A model generated the notes under the pieces. It was not told the DNA's origin. It searched no databases and saw only the letters and a list, made by a program, of their open reading frames with translations. From Rhodococcus tibetensis (GTDB lineage: Bacteria; Actinomycetota; Actinomycetes; Mycobacteriales; Mycobacteriaceae): a stretch of DNA of 64,000 nt. Location of the stretch: the NCBI RefSeq assembly GCF_024438035.1, contig NZ_JANFQF010000007.1, forward strand, positions 1 to 64,000, in the 5' to 3' direction. The translations under genes and the position numbers were made by a program. Positions 10,253-19,018 of this stretch are shown here, in pieces (within the stretch, counting starts at the first letter, position 1; every line of letters starts with the position of its first letter).

Positions 10253-11605
10253 CTAGAGACCCGGAATTCGCGGTAGCTCGGGTAACGGGGCGGGCGGCGG
10301 GAGAACAGGCAGCTGAATCTGCGGGAGACCGGGGATGAGCGGCGGCGGGGACGGGGGCGGCGCCGGCTCGTTCCTGCTCACATCCGTTTGAGTCCCGCCT
10401 TCGGCCTGTGCGGTGGTCGACGGCCGCACATACGGGGTGTAGGCCTCGGTTTCGGCAACACCTGCCGTAGGCGCCTGCGTTTCCGCCTGCGGCGGGACGG
10501 GCGAGGGATGGTCGGCGGCGGTGGCCGGCGGTGATGCCGGTGGTGCCGCGTTCTCGGTGACCGGCGCCGGAATCTCGGGCTCGGTCGCTTCCGGCTGCGG
10601 ATCCTCCTCCGACCCCTCCAGAACGTCGCCGCCCACCCCGAGGACGAGCCCGAGTGCGGCCACCGCGGCGAGGGCTCCGCCTGCGAGGACGGCGCCGCGA
10701 CGGCGGGACTTCGGGGGCTCGGCCACCGCGACCGCCTCGGCGGGCACCTGCTGGGCCAACAAGGCCGCGCCCTCGGCCGCCACAAGTTCGGGCTGTGCGG
10801 GGACGACTACCGGAATGTCGAGCCACGACTCCATCACCGAGGTGACGAGCGGAATGTGCGCGCCGCCGCCGATGAGGACCGCGGCGTCGGGCGCACGCCC
10901 GGACCGGCGGATCACATCGCGAGTGATCCGAGCGGATGTCTCGACAGGTCCCTGGATGAGCGACTCGAATGTGTCCTGCGACAGCAGCAGCAGGCCACCG
11001 TCACCAGGCACGCACACCGCGCCCGAGCTGGAGAGCTGCTCCTTCGCGTGGCGGCACCGGGCGTCGAGTTCCAGCGCAGCAGCCTCGTCGGCGGGCTGCG
11101 CGATCCGCTGCAGTTCCAGTTGCTGGTCGCGAATCAGGCGGTCGACGAGGTCGCCGCTGATCTCGTCGGTGCGGGCACTGTCGAGCACCGTCCCCGTGGA
11201 GCGTTCGACGACTGTGACCGTGAGGCCGGAACTGCCGAGGTCGTAGAACACCAGCGTCGAGTGATCCCCGAGGTCTCCGAACACTTCGAGCATCTCGAGC
11301 GCAGCGGTCACTTCAGGCACGAGATGGACGTTGCCGATGTGCTCCCGGGCCATGGCCGCCTCCACGGCGTCGGCCTGGGCCTCGTCCTGGTAGGCGACAC
11401 CGATGGCCTGTACCTGTCCCAGGTCCTCGCCGTCTCCCAACGCCGATCCGATGGACTCGGCGGCCACGTCCTCGGGGCGTTCGAGGGTCGCGACCACCGA
11501 CGTCGACCGGAAGATCGGCCCGGTCGCGTCGGCCGAGTCGGCTGCGTCGCGGCACGCAAAGCGCACAGCGCTGGCACCCACCGACACACCCAGAACCGAA
11601 GTCAT
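10253..11605 (-). CDS. Membrane-anchored Hsp70/actin-fold protein with proline-rich C-terminal tail
   Basis: 450 residues. The N-terminal ~290 residues have the Hsp70-like actin fold: VLGVSVGASAVRFA (phosphate 1-like), LVFYDLGSSGLTVTVVE (phosphate 2), then AAVLIGGGAHIPLVTSVME (the GGxxxIP adenosine motif). The substrate-binding domain of true DnaK is missing. Instead there is a basic stop (KSRRR), one membrane helix (about 306-328) and a ~120-residue Pro/Ala/Glu-rich tail that would face outside. Such proteins occur across mycobacteria and rhodococci without a firmly known role. The methyltransferase gene lies 58 bases upstream on the same strand. Confidence 0.8.
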   Translation of the reverse strand: MTSVLGVSVGASAVRFACRDAADSADATGPIFRSTSVVATLERPEDVAAESIGSALGDGEDLGQVQAIGVAYQDEAQADAVEAAMAREHIGNVHLVPEVTAALEMLEVFGDLGDHSTLVFYDLGSSGLTVTVVERSTGTVLDSARTDEISGDLVDRLIRDQQLELQRIAQPADEAAALELDARCRHAKEQLSSSGAVCVPGDGGLLLLSQDTFESLIQGPVETSARITRDVIRRSGRAPDAAVLIGGGAHIPLVTSVMESWLDIPVVVPAQPELVAAEGAALLAQQVPAEAVAVAEPPKSRRRGAVLAGGALAAVAALGLVLGVGGDVLEGSEEDPQPEATEPEIPAPVTENAAPPASPPATAADHPSPVPPQAETQAPTAGVAETEAYTPYVRPSTTAQAEGGTQTDVSRNEPAPPPSPPPLIPGLPQIQLPVLPPPAPLPELPRIPGL

Positions 11606-11663
11606 GGGACCGACTATAACGGTTCGGTCACGAGCTGCGCTGAGGTAGAGGGAGGTTCGCAGG

Positions 11664-12188
11664 TCAGGTCGGCTTCACCCCTGTGATGCACAGCGCATTT
11701 CCCGCATCCACGTCTACCTCGAAACCCTCCCGGCGCAATGCCTGTGTCACTGCGTCTACGATGCGTTGCGACTTCGCTTCGTCGTGGACCGATTCGGTGC
11801 CCTCGTAGACGAGATGCAAGACGCCGCCGGGGCGCAGTGCCTCCCACAGAATGCGAACTTCCGCTGTCGCGTCGCGCGTCCAGAAGACATTGACGTTGAC
11901 GGCGAACGCCTTGTCGAACGACGCATCGGCACAGCGAAACCCGGCCAGTTCGGTATTCTGAAATTCCACGCTGCGATTCCCCGAATAGGTGTCGTTACGC
12001 TGCTCGGCCCGTGCTATCGCGGTGTCGGACCGGTCGATTGCCGTGATCCGCCCGTCGACCAGTTTCTCGGCCACGAGCGAAACTGCCACGCCGGGTCCAC
12101 ATCCCACCTCTAGGATCCGATCGGACGGATTCACCCTCAACCGATCGACCGCACAACGGATCCGGGCAGGGATGTTCGGAACTACCAT
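11664..12188 (-). CDS. Class I SAM-dependent methyltransferase
   Basis: 174 residues with the SAM-binding motif I ILEVGCGPGVAVSLVAEKL, the acidic end of strand 2 (ITAIDRSDTAI) and the motif IV-like DKAFAVNVNVFW. The size and the short C-terminus match small UbiE-like methyltransferases. The substrate is unknown. It is divergent from the DHFR-like gene at 12226 and probably co-transcribed with the Hsp70-like gene. Confidence 0.87.
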   Translation of the reverse strand: MVVPNIPARIRCAVDRLRVNPSDRILEVGCGPGVAVSLVAEKLVDGRITAIDRSDTAIARAEQRNDTYSGNRSVEFQNTELAGFRCADASFDKAFAVNVNVFWTRDATAEVRILWEALRPGGVLHLVYEGTESVHDEAKSQRIVDAVTQALRREGFEVDVDAGNALCITGVKPT

Positions 12189-12225
12189 GTGACCGCCCCT
12201 CGACAGCTATCGCAGTAAGGACACG

Positions 12226-12795
12226 ATGCGCGCACTCACCTATTTCGTCGGCATCACCATCGACGGCTTCATCGCGGCCCCGGACGGCGACGTCAGCTTA
12301 TTTCCGATGCTCGATGACATCCTCGGTTTCATGGCGCAGGATTACCCGGAAACGATCCCGACACACCTACGGGAGCAGTTCGCAGTCGACGCGGCCAACA
12401 AGCACTTCGACACGGTGATTCAGGGCCGCTCGACGTACGAGCCGGCGCTCGCAGCCGGGATCACCAGTCCGTACGCGCACCTGCGTCAGTACGTCGTCTC
12501 CCGGACGCTCGGCGGCAGTCCCGACCCCGCCGTCGAGGTGATTACCGAACCAATCGCGAAGGTCCGGCAACTCAAGGCCGAGGACAGCACGTTCGGCATC
12601 TGGCTCGCAGGAGGCGGAAAACTCGCGGGCGCTCTGCTCCCGGAGATCGACGAACTGGTGATCAAGCACTACCCCGTGGTAGCCGGGCACGGAACGCCCA
12701 TGTTCGACACGGGCTTCGAACCGACCGCCTTCGAGCTCGCCGACCGGAAGTGGTACCCGAGCGGGGCCGCGGTCAGCCGTTACCGCCGCTGCTGA
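12226..12795 (+). CDS. Dihydrofolate reductase-family protein (RibD C-terminal type)
   Basis: 189 residues. The start LTYFVGITIDGFIAAPDG and the central VIQGRSTYEPAL, plus the late FGIWLAGGGKLAGALLPEID, are the NADP(H)-binding signatures of the DHFR/RibD-C fold. These stand-alone proteins lack the full folate pocket and are of uncertain substrate. AAGG 5 bases before ATG supports the start. The 3' end overlaps the hydrolase remnant on the other strand. Confidence 0.88.
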   Translation: MRALTYFVGITIDGFIAAPDGDVSLFPMLDDILGFMAQDYPETIPTHLREQFAVDAANKHFDTVIQGRSTYEPALAAGITSPYAHLRQYVVSRTLGGSPDPAVEVITEPIAKVRQLKAEDSTFGIWLAGGGKLAGALLPEIDELVIKHYPVVAGHGTPMFDTGFEPTAFELADRKWYPSGAAVSRYRRC

Positions 12796-12893
12796 CCCGC
12801 AGGTGGGTGTCGAACCAGTCCACAGTCCGTGACCACGGCTCCCCGGCGGCCGCCTCGTTGTACACGGCGGGGCGGTCGTCGCAGTGGAATCGC
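12773..12893 (-). pseudogene. C-terminal remnant of a dienelactone-hydrolase-like gene
   Basis: The minus strand reads ARFHCDDRPAVYNEAAAG then EPWSRTVDWFDTHLRV before a stop at 12773-12775. This is the pattern of the last ~35 residues of dienelactone hydrolases (His-Gly-Phe region, D-R-x-x-Y, A-A, then R-T-x-x-W-F-x-x-H-L). The frame is closed by TGA just upstream, and no start or catalytic core is present. I read it as a decayed gene end; a chance resemblance is possible because the match is short. Confidence 0.5.
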
Positions 12894-12959
12894 GCTCACG
12901 ATGACGCCCCCACGAATACGGGAACAACCCTGGTCAGGGCTGTGGCCACGGAACAGACT

Positions 12960-13253
12960 CTAGGACACCGGCTTCAGCGGATGAATCGCGGGTGCGCCGG
13001 CGAGATGTTCACCGAAAACAGCGACAGCGGACTGGAAGTGCGGCGACTTCATGTGCGCGTCGACGGCCTCCTGGTTCGCCCACACCTCGACGGTGACGAA
13101 GGTTCCGGGTTGCGCGGCCGACTCGAACAACTCGTAGGACACACAGCCCTCCTCCTTACGGCTCTCCGCCGCCAGCGAAGACAGACCCTCGCGCACCGTG
13201 TCCTCGGAGCCGGGCTTGGCAGGAATGGTCGCTACGACATACAGATCGGACAT
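12960..13253 (-). CDS. ABM-domain (antibiotic biosynthesis monooxygenase-like) protein
   Basis: 97 residues, one complete dimeric ferredoxin-like ABM domain: LYVVATIPAKPGSEDTVRE, then EEGCVSYELFESAAQP, FVTVEVWANQEAVDAHMKSP and a C-terminal strand. Such proteins are quinol monooxygenases, haem-degrading enzymes or stress proteins; the residues seen do not decide between these. The start MSDLYVV at 13253 is chosen for its AAAGGGAG ribosome site and family fit rather than the longer frame to 13295. Confidence 0.85.
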   Translation of the reverse strand: MSDLYVVATIPAKPGSEDTVREGLSSLAAESRKEEGCVSYELFESAAQPGTFVTVEVWANQEAVDAHMKSPHFQSAVAVFGEHLAGAPAIHPLKPVS

Positions 13254-13314
13254 CGACTCCCTTTCGTGACGGCCACCGGATGTGGCCTGTCTCACGTAAG
13301 CACACTTGCGGTAC

Positions 13315-13812
13315 CTAGGAAACCCGTAGCCGCGTCAAATAGTCCTCGACGCGCGGATCGTCCCAGCCGTGACCCTCCCGAAGGCCGTCCGCGATGGTCG
13401 CGAGATAGGCGGGGGCGGGCGGGTTCCGGGTGACCACGTCGCCGCGGGCGCGGGTGGTGAACGTGCACATGACGACGCCGTCCCGCGAACCGAGGGGAAC
13501 CAGCCGGTCGTAACAGGCCGGCTCCTGGGCGTGGATGTCCTCGAACTGTTCCTGCGTCACGAGGAAGGCACGGGCCGCGACCGTGCCGGGTGCGTCCGGA
13601 TCGTAGAAAGCGCGCCCGCCGCCCCAGATCCGCGACTCCCCCGCGAAGAACACCGAGCCGGGAATCACCACCGGAATCGATTCGCGTGGTTCGCTGGCAT
13701 CCCGCGCACCCAGATGGAAGTGGTTGCCGCCGGGTGGGCATCCACCGCGCAAGTAACAGGCGAGACGAGTCGTCGCCATGTTCGACCCATAACTGACGTA
13801 CCAGATCAGCAC
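13315..13812 (-). CDS. Gamma-glutamylcyclotransferase/histone-like GGCT-fold protein
   Basis: About 165 residues. The N-terminal WYVSYGSNM is the substrate-binding YGSN loop of GGCT-fold proteins, usually at or near the start. Further on are GGGRAFYDPDAPGTVAARAF and a middle Glu region (EQFEDIHAQE) that can supply the catalytic acid. Family members cleave gamma-glutamyl amides or serve in antibiotic pathways. GTG 13812 gives the usual short leader. The longer ATG at 13845 would overlap the start codon of the divergent SDR gene. Confidence 0.75.
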   Translation of the reverse strand: MLIWYVSYGSNMATTRLACYLRGGCPPGGNHFHLGARDASEPRESIPVVIPGSVFFAGESRIWGGGRAFYDPDAPGTVAARAFLVTQEQFEDIHAQEPACYDRLVPLGSRDGVVMCTFTTRARGDVVTRNPPAPAYLATIADGLREGHGWDDPRVEDYLTRLRVS

Positions 13813-13843
13813 ACGATCGACGGTACTCGGACAAGATGGTTCC

Positions 13844-14752
13844 ATGAATCTTCTGAGTGAGGTCAAAGGATGGCGAATCGGTTCGCGCAAGCACCGCCGA
13901 CTGCGTGATCTCGACGGCATACTCGTCGTCGTCACGGGTGGCGGCAGCGGAATCGGCCGCGAAACCGCCCTCGCGTTCGCCGCCCAAGGTGCCGTCGTCG
14001 TGGTCGGTGACCTCGACCTCGAGTCGGCGCAGCACACAGCGGACCTCATCAACTCGGCGCAGATGAAAGGAGGCGGCGCTGTCGCCATCTTCGGCGGTGG
14101 CTCCCATGCCTACCAGGTGAATGTGGCAGTGGAAGACGAGATGCGACGGTTCGCCGAGGAGGTGCAAACGCAACACGGCACCCCCGACGTGGTGGTCAAC
14201 AATGCCGGAATCGGATACTCGGGCACCTTCACCGCGACCCAGCAGCGCGAATTCGAGCGCGTCATGGACGTCAACTTCTGGGGAGTCGTGTACGGCTGCC
14301 GTGTCTTCGCGCAGCAGATGATCGAACGCGGAACGGGTGGGCACATCGTGAATCTGTCCTCGGCGGCGGCCTTCACACCGCAGAAACGACTCACCGCATA
14401 CGCCACCAGCAAAGCGGCCGTCTACATGTTGTCGGACTGTCTCCGCGCCGAATTGGTGGACCACGGCATCGGCGTCAGCACCATCTGCCCCGGGATCGTC
14501 CATACCAACATCGTCAAGTCCACCGACTTCGCCGCGACCACCCCCGAAGAACAGGAAAAGATGCGGGCGAGAGCCGACAGGTTCTACCGCAAGCGTGGAT
14601 TCACCCCCGATCGGGTGGCCACACACATCGTGAGAGCCGTCAGGTCCAACAAGGCCGTCGTACCGGTGACACCCGAGGCCAAGTTCGGTCGCGCGTTGAG
14701 CCGGCTGGCGCCCGGCAGCATGCGGCTCGGCGCGCGTTTCGACCTCGGCTGA
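13844..14752 (+). CDS. Short-chain dehydrogenase/reductase (SDR)
   Basis: 302 residues. The cofactor motif VVTGGGSGIGRE, the NNAGIGYSG loop, the catalytic Ser in VNLSSAAAF and the catalytic pair in YATSKAAVY define a classical SDR. GDLDLE after strand 2 suggests NAD(H) rather than NADP(H). An N-terminal extension of about 25 basic residues (KGWRIGSRKHRRLRD) and a C-terminal tail resemble SDRs found as domains or neighbours of mycobacterial alpha/beta hydrolases. The substrate is unknown. The start codon touches the divergent GGCT-fold gene. Confidence 0.9.
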   Translation: MNLLSEVKGWRIGSRKHRRLRDLDGILVVVTGGGSGIGRETALAFAAQGAVVVVGDLDLESAQHTADLINSAQMKGGGAVAIFGGGSHAYQVNVAVEDEMRRFAEEVQTQHGTPDVVVNNAGIGYSGTFTATQQREFERVMDVNFWGVVYGCRVFAQQMIERGTGGHIVNLSSAAAFTPQKRLTAYATSKAAVYMLSDCLRAELVDHGIGVSTICPGIVHTNIVKSTDFAATTPEEQEKMRARADRFYRKRGFTPDRVATHIVRAVRSNKAVVPVTPEAKFGRALSRLAPGSMRLGARFDLG

Positions 14753-14764
14753 TGGTCGCGGTGT

Positions 14765-15139
14765 TCAGGCGGGGTCGGCGGGCTCGTGGTAGAGGGTTTC
14801 GATCCGGTCCTTCAACGTGACCTGTGCGCGTCGCAGCGCCTGCCACACCACCGGTGCAGCCACACCACCGAACAGCTGTCCGGTCCGTCGGCCGGGAGAG
14901 TGGTAGCGGAAGTCGACGGTGAGTTCCGTTTCGTCGGGGCTCAGCGCATCGAATGTCCAGACCGATCCGTGCACGCCGTGATCGGCGTCCACGACGAGTC
15001 GGCGACCCGGCTCCGACGAAGCGACCCGGGCGCGCGACGGCAGTGTTATCGAACCGAGCACGGTTTCCGGATCACCGAGGTACTCGAAGGCCATCGGGGG
15101 CGGAACGACGATCACCGTGGTGCTGCGCAACCGGATCAT
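14765..15139 (-). CDS. SRPBCC-family (START-like) protein
   Basis: 124 residues. RLRSTTVIVVPPPMAFEYLGDPE, then a run of beta strands (VHGSVWTFDALSPDETELTVDF, YHSPGRRTGQLFGG) and a long final helix (VWQALRRAQVTLKDRIETLYH) form the helix-grip fold of polyketide cyclase/START-like proteins that bind hydrophobic ligands. ATG 15139 fits the first strand; the frame is open further upstream but into the operator region. It is divergent from a TetR gene across a perfect palindrome, so the regulator probably controls it. Confidence 0.82.
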   Translation of the reverse strand: MIRLRSTTVIVVPPPMAFEYLGDPETVLGSITLPSRARVASSEPGRRLVVDADHGVHGSVWTFDALSPDETELTVDFRYHSPGRRTGQLFGGVAAPVVWQALRRAQVTLKDRIETLYHEPADPA

Positions 15140-15230
15140 CGAATGCCCGGAGCTGCGGGGGTCGGACAGGCAGAGCTGTATGGACAAAACGGAAATCCCA
15201 ACGTGTCGACGTCCGAGGCGGAGAGTGTGT

Positions 15231-15246
15231 GGTACATCGATGTACC
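15231..15246. promoter_or_regulatory. Perfect 16-bp palindrome, probable TetR operator
   Basis: GGTACATCGATGTACC is a perfect palindrome between the divergent SRPBCC gene (start 15139) and TetR gene (start 15304), 58-92 bases from the two start codons. Its size and dyad fit a TetR dimer site. Confidence 0.65.
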
Positions 15247-15303
15247 CCATAATGTCGACGGTATACGGAAACGCCACGAGAGGGAAGACTACGATGCGAT
15301 TCG

Positions 15304-15969
15304 ATGACGAAACCCCAGCAAGACGCCGGTGACGGGCGCGCTGCCCGTTGGCGCGGTCAACGCGAGAAGCGTCGTTCGGAATTCGTCGACCGGGCACTCG
15401 TCGCGATCAAGGAGGAAGGGCCCGACGTCTCGGTCGCGACGATGGCCGTCTACGCCGCGGTTGCGCGGACCCGCATCTACCGGCACTTCGACGACAGCAC
15501 CGACCTCAAGAACGCCGTCGCGCGGCGGGTCGCCGCCATGATGCTCCTCGAATACGCGCCCGTCATCACCACCGACGGCGCACCGCACGCCATCCTCACC
15601 CGCGCCGCACGGGCCCACCTCACCTGGCTCACCGAACACGCCAACCTGTACCGGTACCTGATGTCGTTCTCCCCGGCCGCCGACGAGGTGCGGCGGGCGA
15701 TCACCACGTCGGTCTCCGACATGCTGCACCCCTACCTGGACGCCCTCGGCGCCCCCGCGACCGCGACACCGCTGGCCAACGCACTGATCGGGGTCGTCGA
15801 ATCCGTATCCGCGGAATGGATCGAACGACCGGGCGACACCGATGCCGGCGCACTCACCGAACAGCTGGCCGATTGGGCGTGGGCTCTGGTCGACACCACG
15901 ATGCGACGGCACGGCACGATACTGGACCCCGACAGTCCCCTACCGGCCCCCGACGACCTCCGCAGGTAA
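15304..15969 (+). CDS. TetR-family transcriptional regulator
   Basis: 221 residues. The N-terminal KRRSEFVDRALVAIKEEG, then VSVATMAVYAAVARTRIYRHF is the helix-turn-helix of the TetR family, and the following DSTDLKNAVARR matches the usual fourth helix. The C-terminal ligand domain (to about 200) is of the type seen with lipid-related SRPBCC partners. It is divergent from the START-like gene over the palindrome at 15231, so repression of both genes is the simplest model. The ligand is unknown. Confidence 0.87.
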   Translation: MTKPQQDAGDGRAARWRGQREKRRSEFVDRALVAIKEEGPDVSVATMAVYAAVARTRIYRHFDDSTDLKNAVARRVAAMMLLEYAPVITTDGAPHAILTRAARAHLTWLTEHANLYRYLMSFSPAADEVRRAITTSVSDMLHPYLDALGAPATATPLANALIGVVESVSAEWIERPGDTDAGALTEQLADWAWALVDTTMRRHGTILDPDSPLPAPDDLRR

Positions 15970-16000
15970 GTCGGGAGACCTGTGGGAGCGCCTTTCGCAC

Positions 16001-16435
16001 TCAGGCACGGGACCAGCGGGTGAGGTACTCGCGCTCCGCGGCGGTGATGCGGCGGAGCCGCCGAGCATCGACATCCGCGACGGCCATCTGTGTGGTGGCG
16101 GTGACGGCGGGCGGATCGGTGCGACCGGCGCGCGCACCCCTGACCTCGTAGCCGATGGTGAAGTCGACGGCCCGGTGCTTCGCGATCCACATGGTGATCC
16201 GCAGAGGACTGTCGGAATGCGTCAGCTGAGCCCGATACTTCACGTGGATGTCAGCGATGAACGCACTGGTGATGAGCGACGAGTTCTCGGCACCCTCGCT
16301 GAGCAACCAGTCGATTCTCGCCTCTTCGAGCAACGTCACCATTCGGGCGTGGTTGATGTGCTGGAAGGCGTCCATATCGGACCACCGAACGGGCACGAAT
16401 GCGTCGTAGCCAGGCGCGGCAGGGGTATCGGTCAT
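16001..16435 (-). CDS. Acyl-CoA thioesterase, 4HBT hot-dog fold
   Basis: 144 residues. VRWSDMDAFQHINHARMVTL carries the Asp active-site signature of 4-hydroxybenzoyl-CoA thioesterase/YbgC-type enzymes, followed by the long hot-dog helix (LLEEARIDWLL) and the strands of the second half. It hydrolyses acyl-CoA esters in the cytosol; chain length is not deducible. It is preceded by the secreted cutinase gene in the opposite direction of transcriptional flow but on the same strand, 34 bases away. Confidence 0.9.
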   Translation of the reverse strand: MTDTPAAPGYDAFVPVRWSDMDAFQHINHARMVTLLEEARIDWLLSEGAENSSLITSAFIADIHVKYRAQLTHSDSPLRITMWIAKHRAVDFTIGYEVRGARAGRTDPPAVTATTQMAVADVDARRLRRITAAEREYLTRWSRA

Positions 16436-16469
16436 CGGATGATCTTCCCCTGCCGCCCGCCGACTCGAT

Positions 16470-17390
16470 CTACGCTACGTCGCGCAACCAGTTCCGGAGC
16501 CAGGTGGTGGCCGACGTACCTGCACCGTCGACCGCGTACCGGGTGTAGTCCTGGTGCGCCTGCGACTTGTAGAACTGCTCGAGTTCGTCGATCCGCCTCT
16601 GGTTGGCCGACTCGTCCAACTGAGACATCAGCGTGGGGACACCACCGGCGGCGAGGAGGTCACGCCAGATCGCCTCGGCCTCCGCCTGGTACCGGCCGTA
16701 CAGGGACGGCGACGGGTCCGACGTCTGCGCGAGGAACCCGGCGAGCCGAGTCACGAAGTCTTCCTTCGGGGTGGAGCAGTACAGGTCGCCGTACGCGCAG
16801 AAAGTCCGGGTGTTCTGGCTGACCCAGCCGAAGCCACCGATGCGGGGTCCGCCGGCGCCGCCGCCGGCAACCGGAGGCCCGACAAGAGCATCGGTGGGCG
16901 AACGGCGCGGATCGGACACGAGCCCGACCGCAGCGATCTTGTCGGCAGGCACGGGGCCGAGGCCCGTACCGATCTCGGCCGCGAGATCACCCGCGGCATC
17001 GGCGCCCTGGCTGTACCCGATGAGCGCAAGCTTGGTTCCGGCGCACTGCTGAGACATGTTGACGAGCATTCCGCGAGCGTTCTCTACCGCCTGAGCCTTC
17101 GAGCGCCCGTACACATCCCCCTCCCACGGGAATGCCGTGGCGGCGTAGGTCACGTAGTCGGTGCGGATATTCGACGGTAACCCGTTCGTTACCGCCGACA
17201 GCAGCCCCGGCGTGGGCCGGACGTTGTCCTTGGTGGACGTCTCCCACGTTCCTGGAATTGCCACCACGTACAGGCTCGGGCAGGGGTCTGCGTTCGCTAC
17301 CGCGCTGGTACCGACCACACCCGAGACCACCGGGATGGCTACCGCTGCAGCCGTTGCAGTCAAAAATGCGATAACCCGTTTCAATGCCAT
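16470..17390 (-). CDS. Secreted cutinase-family lipase/esterase (Culp type)
   Basis: 306 residues with a signal peptide (MALKRVIAFLTATAAAVAIP, AxA site near residue 34). The cutinase core shows GTWETS, nucleophile elbow LIGYSQGADAAG (Ser), a disulphide-rich CAYGDLYCSTPKEDF segment with the catalytic Asp, and a later His. A ~90-residue helical extension (LYGRYQAEAEAIWRDLL onward) follows, as in the essential mycobacterial Rv3802-like Culp6 group, which are envelope phospholipase/thioesterases. ATG 17390 gives a proper signal peptide; the frame runs further upstream but is not export-like. Confidence 0.9.
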   Translation of the reverse strand: MALKRVIAFLTATAAAVAIPVVSGVVGTSAVANADPCPSLYVVAIPGTWETSTKDNVRPTPGLLSAVTNGLPSNIRTDYVTYAATAFPWEGDVYGRSKAQAVENARGMLVNMSQQCAGTKLALIGYSQGADAAGDLAAEIGTGLGPVPADKIAAVGLVSDPRRSPTDALVGPPVAGGGAGGPRIGGFGWVSQNTRTFCAYGDLYCSTPKEDFVTRLAGFLAQTSDPSPSLYGRYQAEAEAIWRDLLAAGGVPTLMSQLDESANQRRIDELEQFYKSQAHQDYTRYAVDGAGTSATTWLRNWLRDVA

Positions 17391-17513
17391 GGCCCTCAAC
17401 TCTTCTTCTCCCCTACATCGACCTGCAGACGCGATGCTGCCAGGCCAACGTGACCTGAAGATGCACGATCGGTAAATGAACGTTACCGAGCGAAACTTAA
17501 CCGTGCACCAAAA

Positions 17514-17551
17514 ACCCGCACCCCGGCACAAAATAACGCCGGGGTGCGGGT
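17514..17551 (-). terminator. Intrinsic terminator after gltD
   Basis: A perfect 14-bp stem (17514-17527 with 17538-17551) with a 10-base loop, read on the minus strand and followed by TTTTTGG. It starts 16 bases after the gltD stop, so it ends the gltBD transcript. Confidence 0.85.
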
Positions 17552-17566
17552 AGATAACGTTCTGAA

Positions 17567-19018
17567 CTAGCGCTGGGGAGCGCTGGTGGTCTCGACCGGA
17601 GACGGCAGTGCCGTCTCACCCTCGAGATAGGCATCGACCGCTGCGGCCGCGGAGCGACCCTCGGCGATGGCCCACACGATGAGCGATTGTCCGCGTCCCA
17701 TGTCGCCGGCCACGAAAACGCCGTCGACGCTGGTGGCCCACTTCGCGGAGCGGGCGACATTGCCGCGCTCGTTGAGGTCGACACCGAGATCGGTGAGCAG
17801 TCCCGGCTTTTCGGGGCCGACGAAGCCCATGGCCAGCAGCACGAGATCGGCCTCGAGCTCGAAATCCGAGCCCTCCACCTTCTCGAACCGGCCCGACTTC
17901 ATCTCGACCTCGTGGGCGTGCAGCGCGGACACCTTGCCGTCGACACCGACGAACTTCTCGGTGTTGACGGAGAACAGACGCTCGCCGCCCTCCTCGTGCG
18001 CGGACGCCACCCGGTACATCAGCGGGTACGTCGGCCACGGGGTCTGCTCGGCCCTGGTCTCGGGAGGGCGCGGCATGATCTCGAACTGGTGAACACTGAC
18101 CGCACCCTGACGGTGTGAAGTGCCCAGGCAGTCCGCGCCGGTGTCGCCGCCGCCGATGATGACGACCTTCTTGCCCTCCGCGGTGATGGTGGGCTCGTCG
18201 AGGTCGCCCAGCTGCACACGGTTAGCGATCGGCAGGTACTCCATCGCCTGGTGAATGCCGTCCAGGTCGCGGCCGGGAATCGGCAGGTCACGAGCCGCGG
18301 TGGCACCGCCCGCCAGCACCACCGCGTCGAACTGCTCGCGCAGCTCGTCGGCGGTGATGTCGACGCCCACGTCGACATTCGTCTTGAAGACGGTGCCCTC
18401 GGCCTCCATCTGGTCGAGACGGCGGTCGATGTGGCGCTTTTCCATCTTGAACTCGGGGATGCCGTAACGGAGAAGACCGCCGATGCGGTCGGCCCGCTCG
18501 AACACGGTCACCATGTGCCCGGCGCGCGTCAGCTGCTGCGCTGCAGCGAGACCCGCCGGACCGGAACCGACGACGGCGACCTTCTTGCCCGTCGAACGGG
18601 TCGGGTGCACCGGCTTGACCCAGCCCTCGTCGAAGGCGCGGTCGATGAGCTCGACCTCGACCTGCTTGATGGTGACAGGGTCCTGGTTGATGCCCAGGAC
18701 GCACGACGCCTCACAGGGTGCGGGGCACAGCCGTCCGGTGAACTCCGGGAAGTTGTTGGTGGCGTGCAGACGCTCGATGCCGTCGTGCCACCGGTCCCGG
18801 TACACCAGGTCGTTCCACTCGGGAATCAAGTTCCCGAGAGGGCAACCGTTGTGGCAGAACGGAATACCGCAGTCCATGCACCGGCTGGCCTGGGTGCGGA
18901 GGGTGTCCTTCGGGAACTCCTCGTACACCTCGTTCCAGTCGAGCAGACGCAACGGCACCGGACGGCGAACGGGCAGTTCGCGTGACGGGTGCTTCAGAAA
19001 GCCGCTTGGATCAGCCAC
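17567..19018 (-). CDS. gltD: Glutamate synthase small (beta) subunit
   Basis: 483 residues, full family length. The N-terminal Fe-S domain has the cysteine motif [20 protein letters not shown] and [12 protein letters not shown]; then come the FAD motif [17 protein letters not shown] and the NADPH motif [15 protein letters not shown], and a closing [17 protein letters not shown]. It oxidises NADPH and passes electrons to GltB for glutamate formation from glutamine and 2-oxoglutarate. Its start overlaps the gltB stop by 8 bases, indicating coupled translation and equal subunit amounts. Confidence 0.96.
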   Translation of the reverse strand: MADPSGFLKHPSRELPVRRPVPLRLLDWNEVYEEFPKDTLRTQASRCMDCGIPFCHNGCPLGNLIPEWNDLVYRDRWHDGIERLHATNNFPEFTGRLCPAPCEASCVLGINQDPVTIKQVEVELIDRAFDEGWVKPVHPTRSTGKKVAVVGSGPAGLAAAQQLTRAGHMVTVFERADRIGGLLRYGIPEFKMEKRHIDRRLDQMEAEGTVFKTNVDVGVDITADELREQFDAVVLAGGATAARDLPIPGRDLDGIHQAMEYLPIANRVQLGDLDEPTITAEGKKVVIIGGGDTGADCLGTSHRQGAVSVHQFEIMPRPPETRAEQTPWPTYPLMYRVASAHEEGGERLFSVNTEKFVGVDGKVSALHAHEVEMKSGRFEKVEGSDFELEADLVLLAMGFVGPEKPGLLTDLGVDLNERGNVARSAKWATSVDGVFVAGDMGRGQSLIVWAIAEGRSAAAAVDAYLEGETALPSPVETTSAPQR

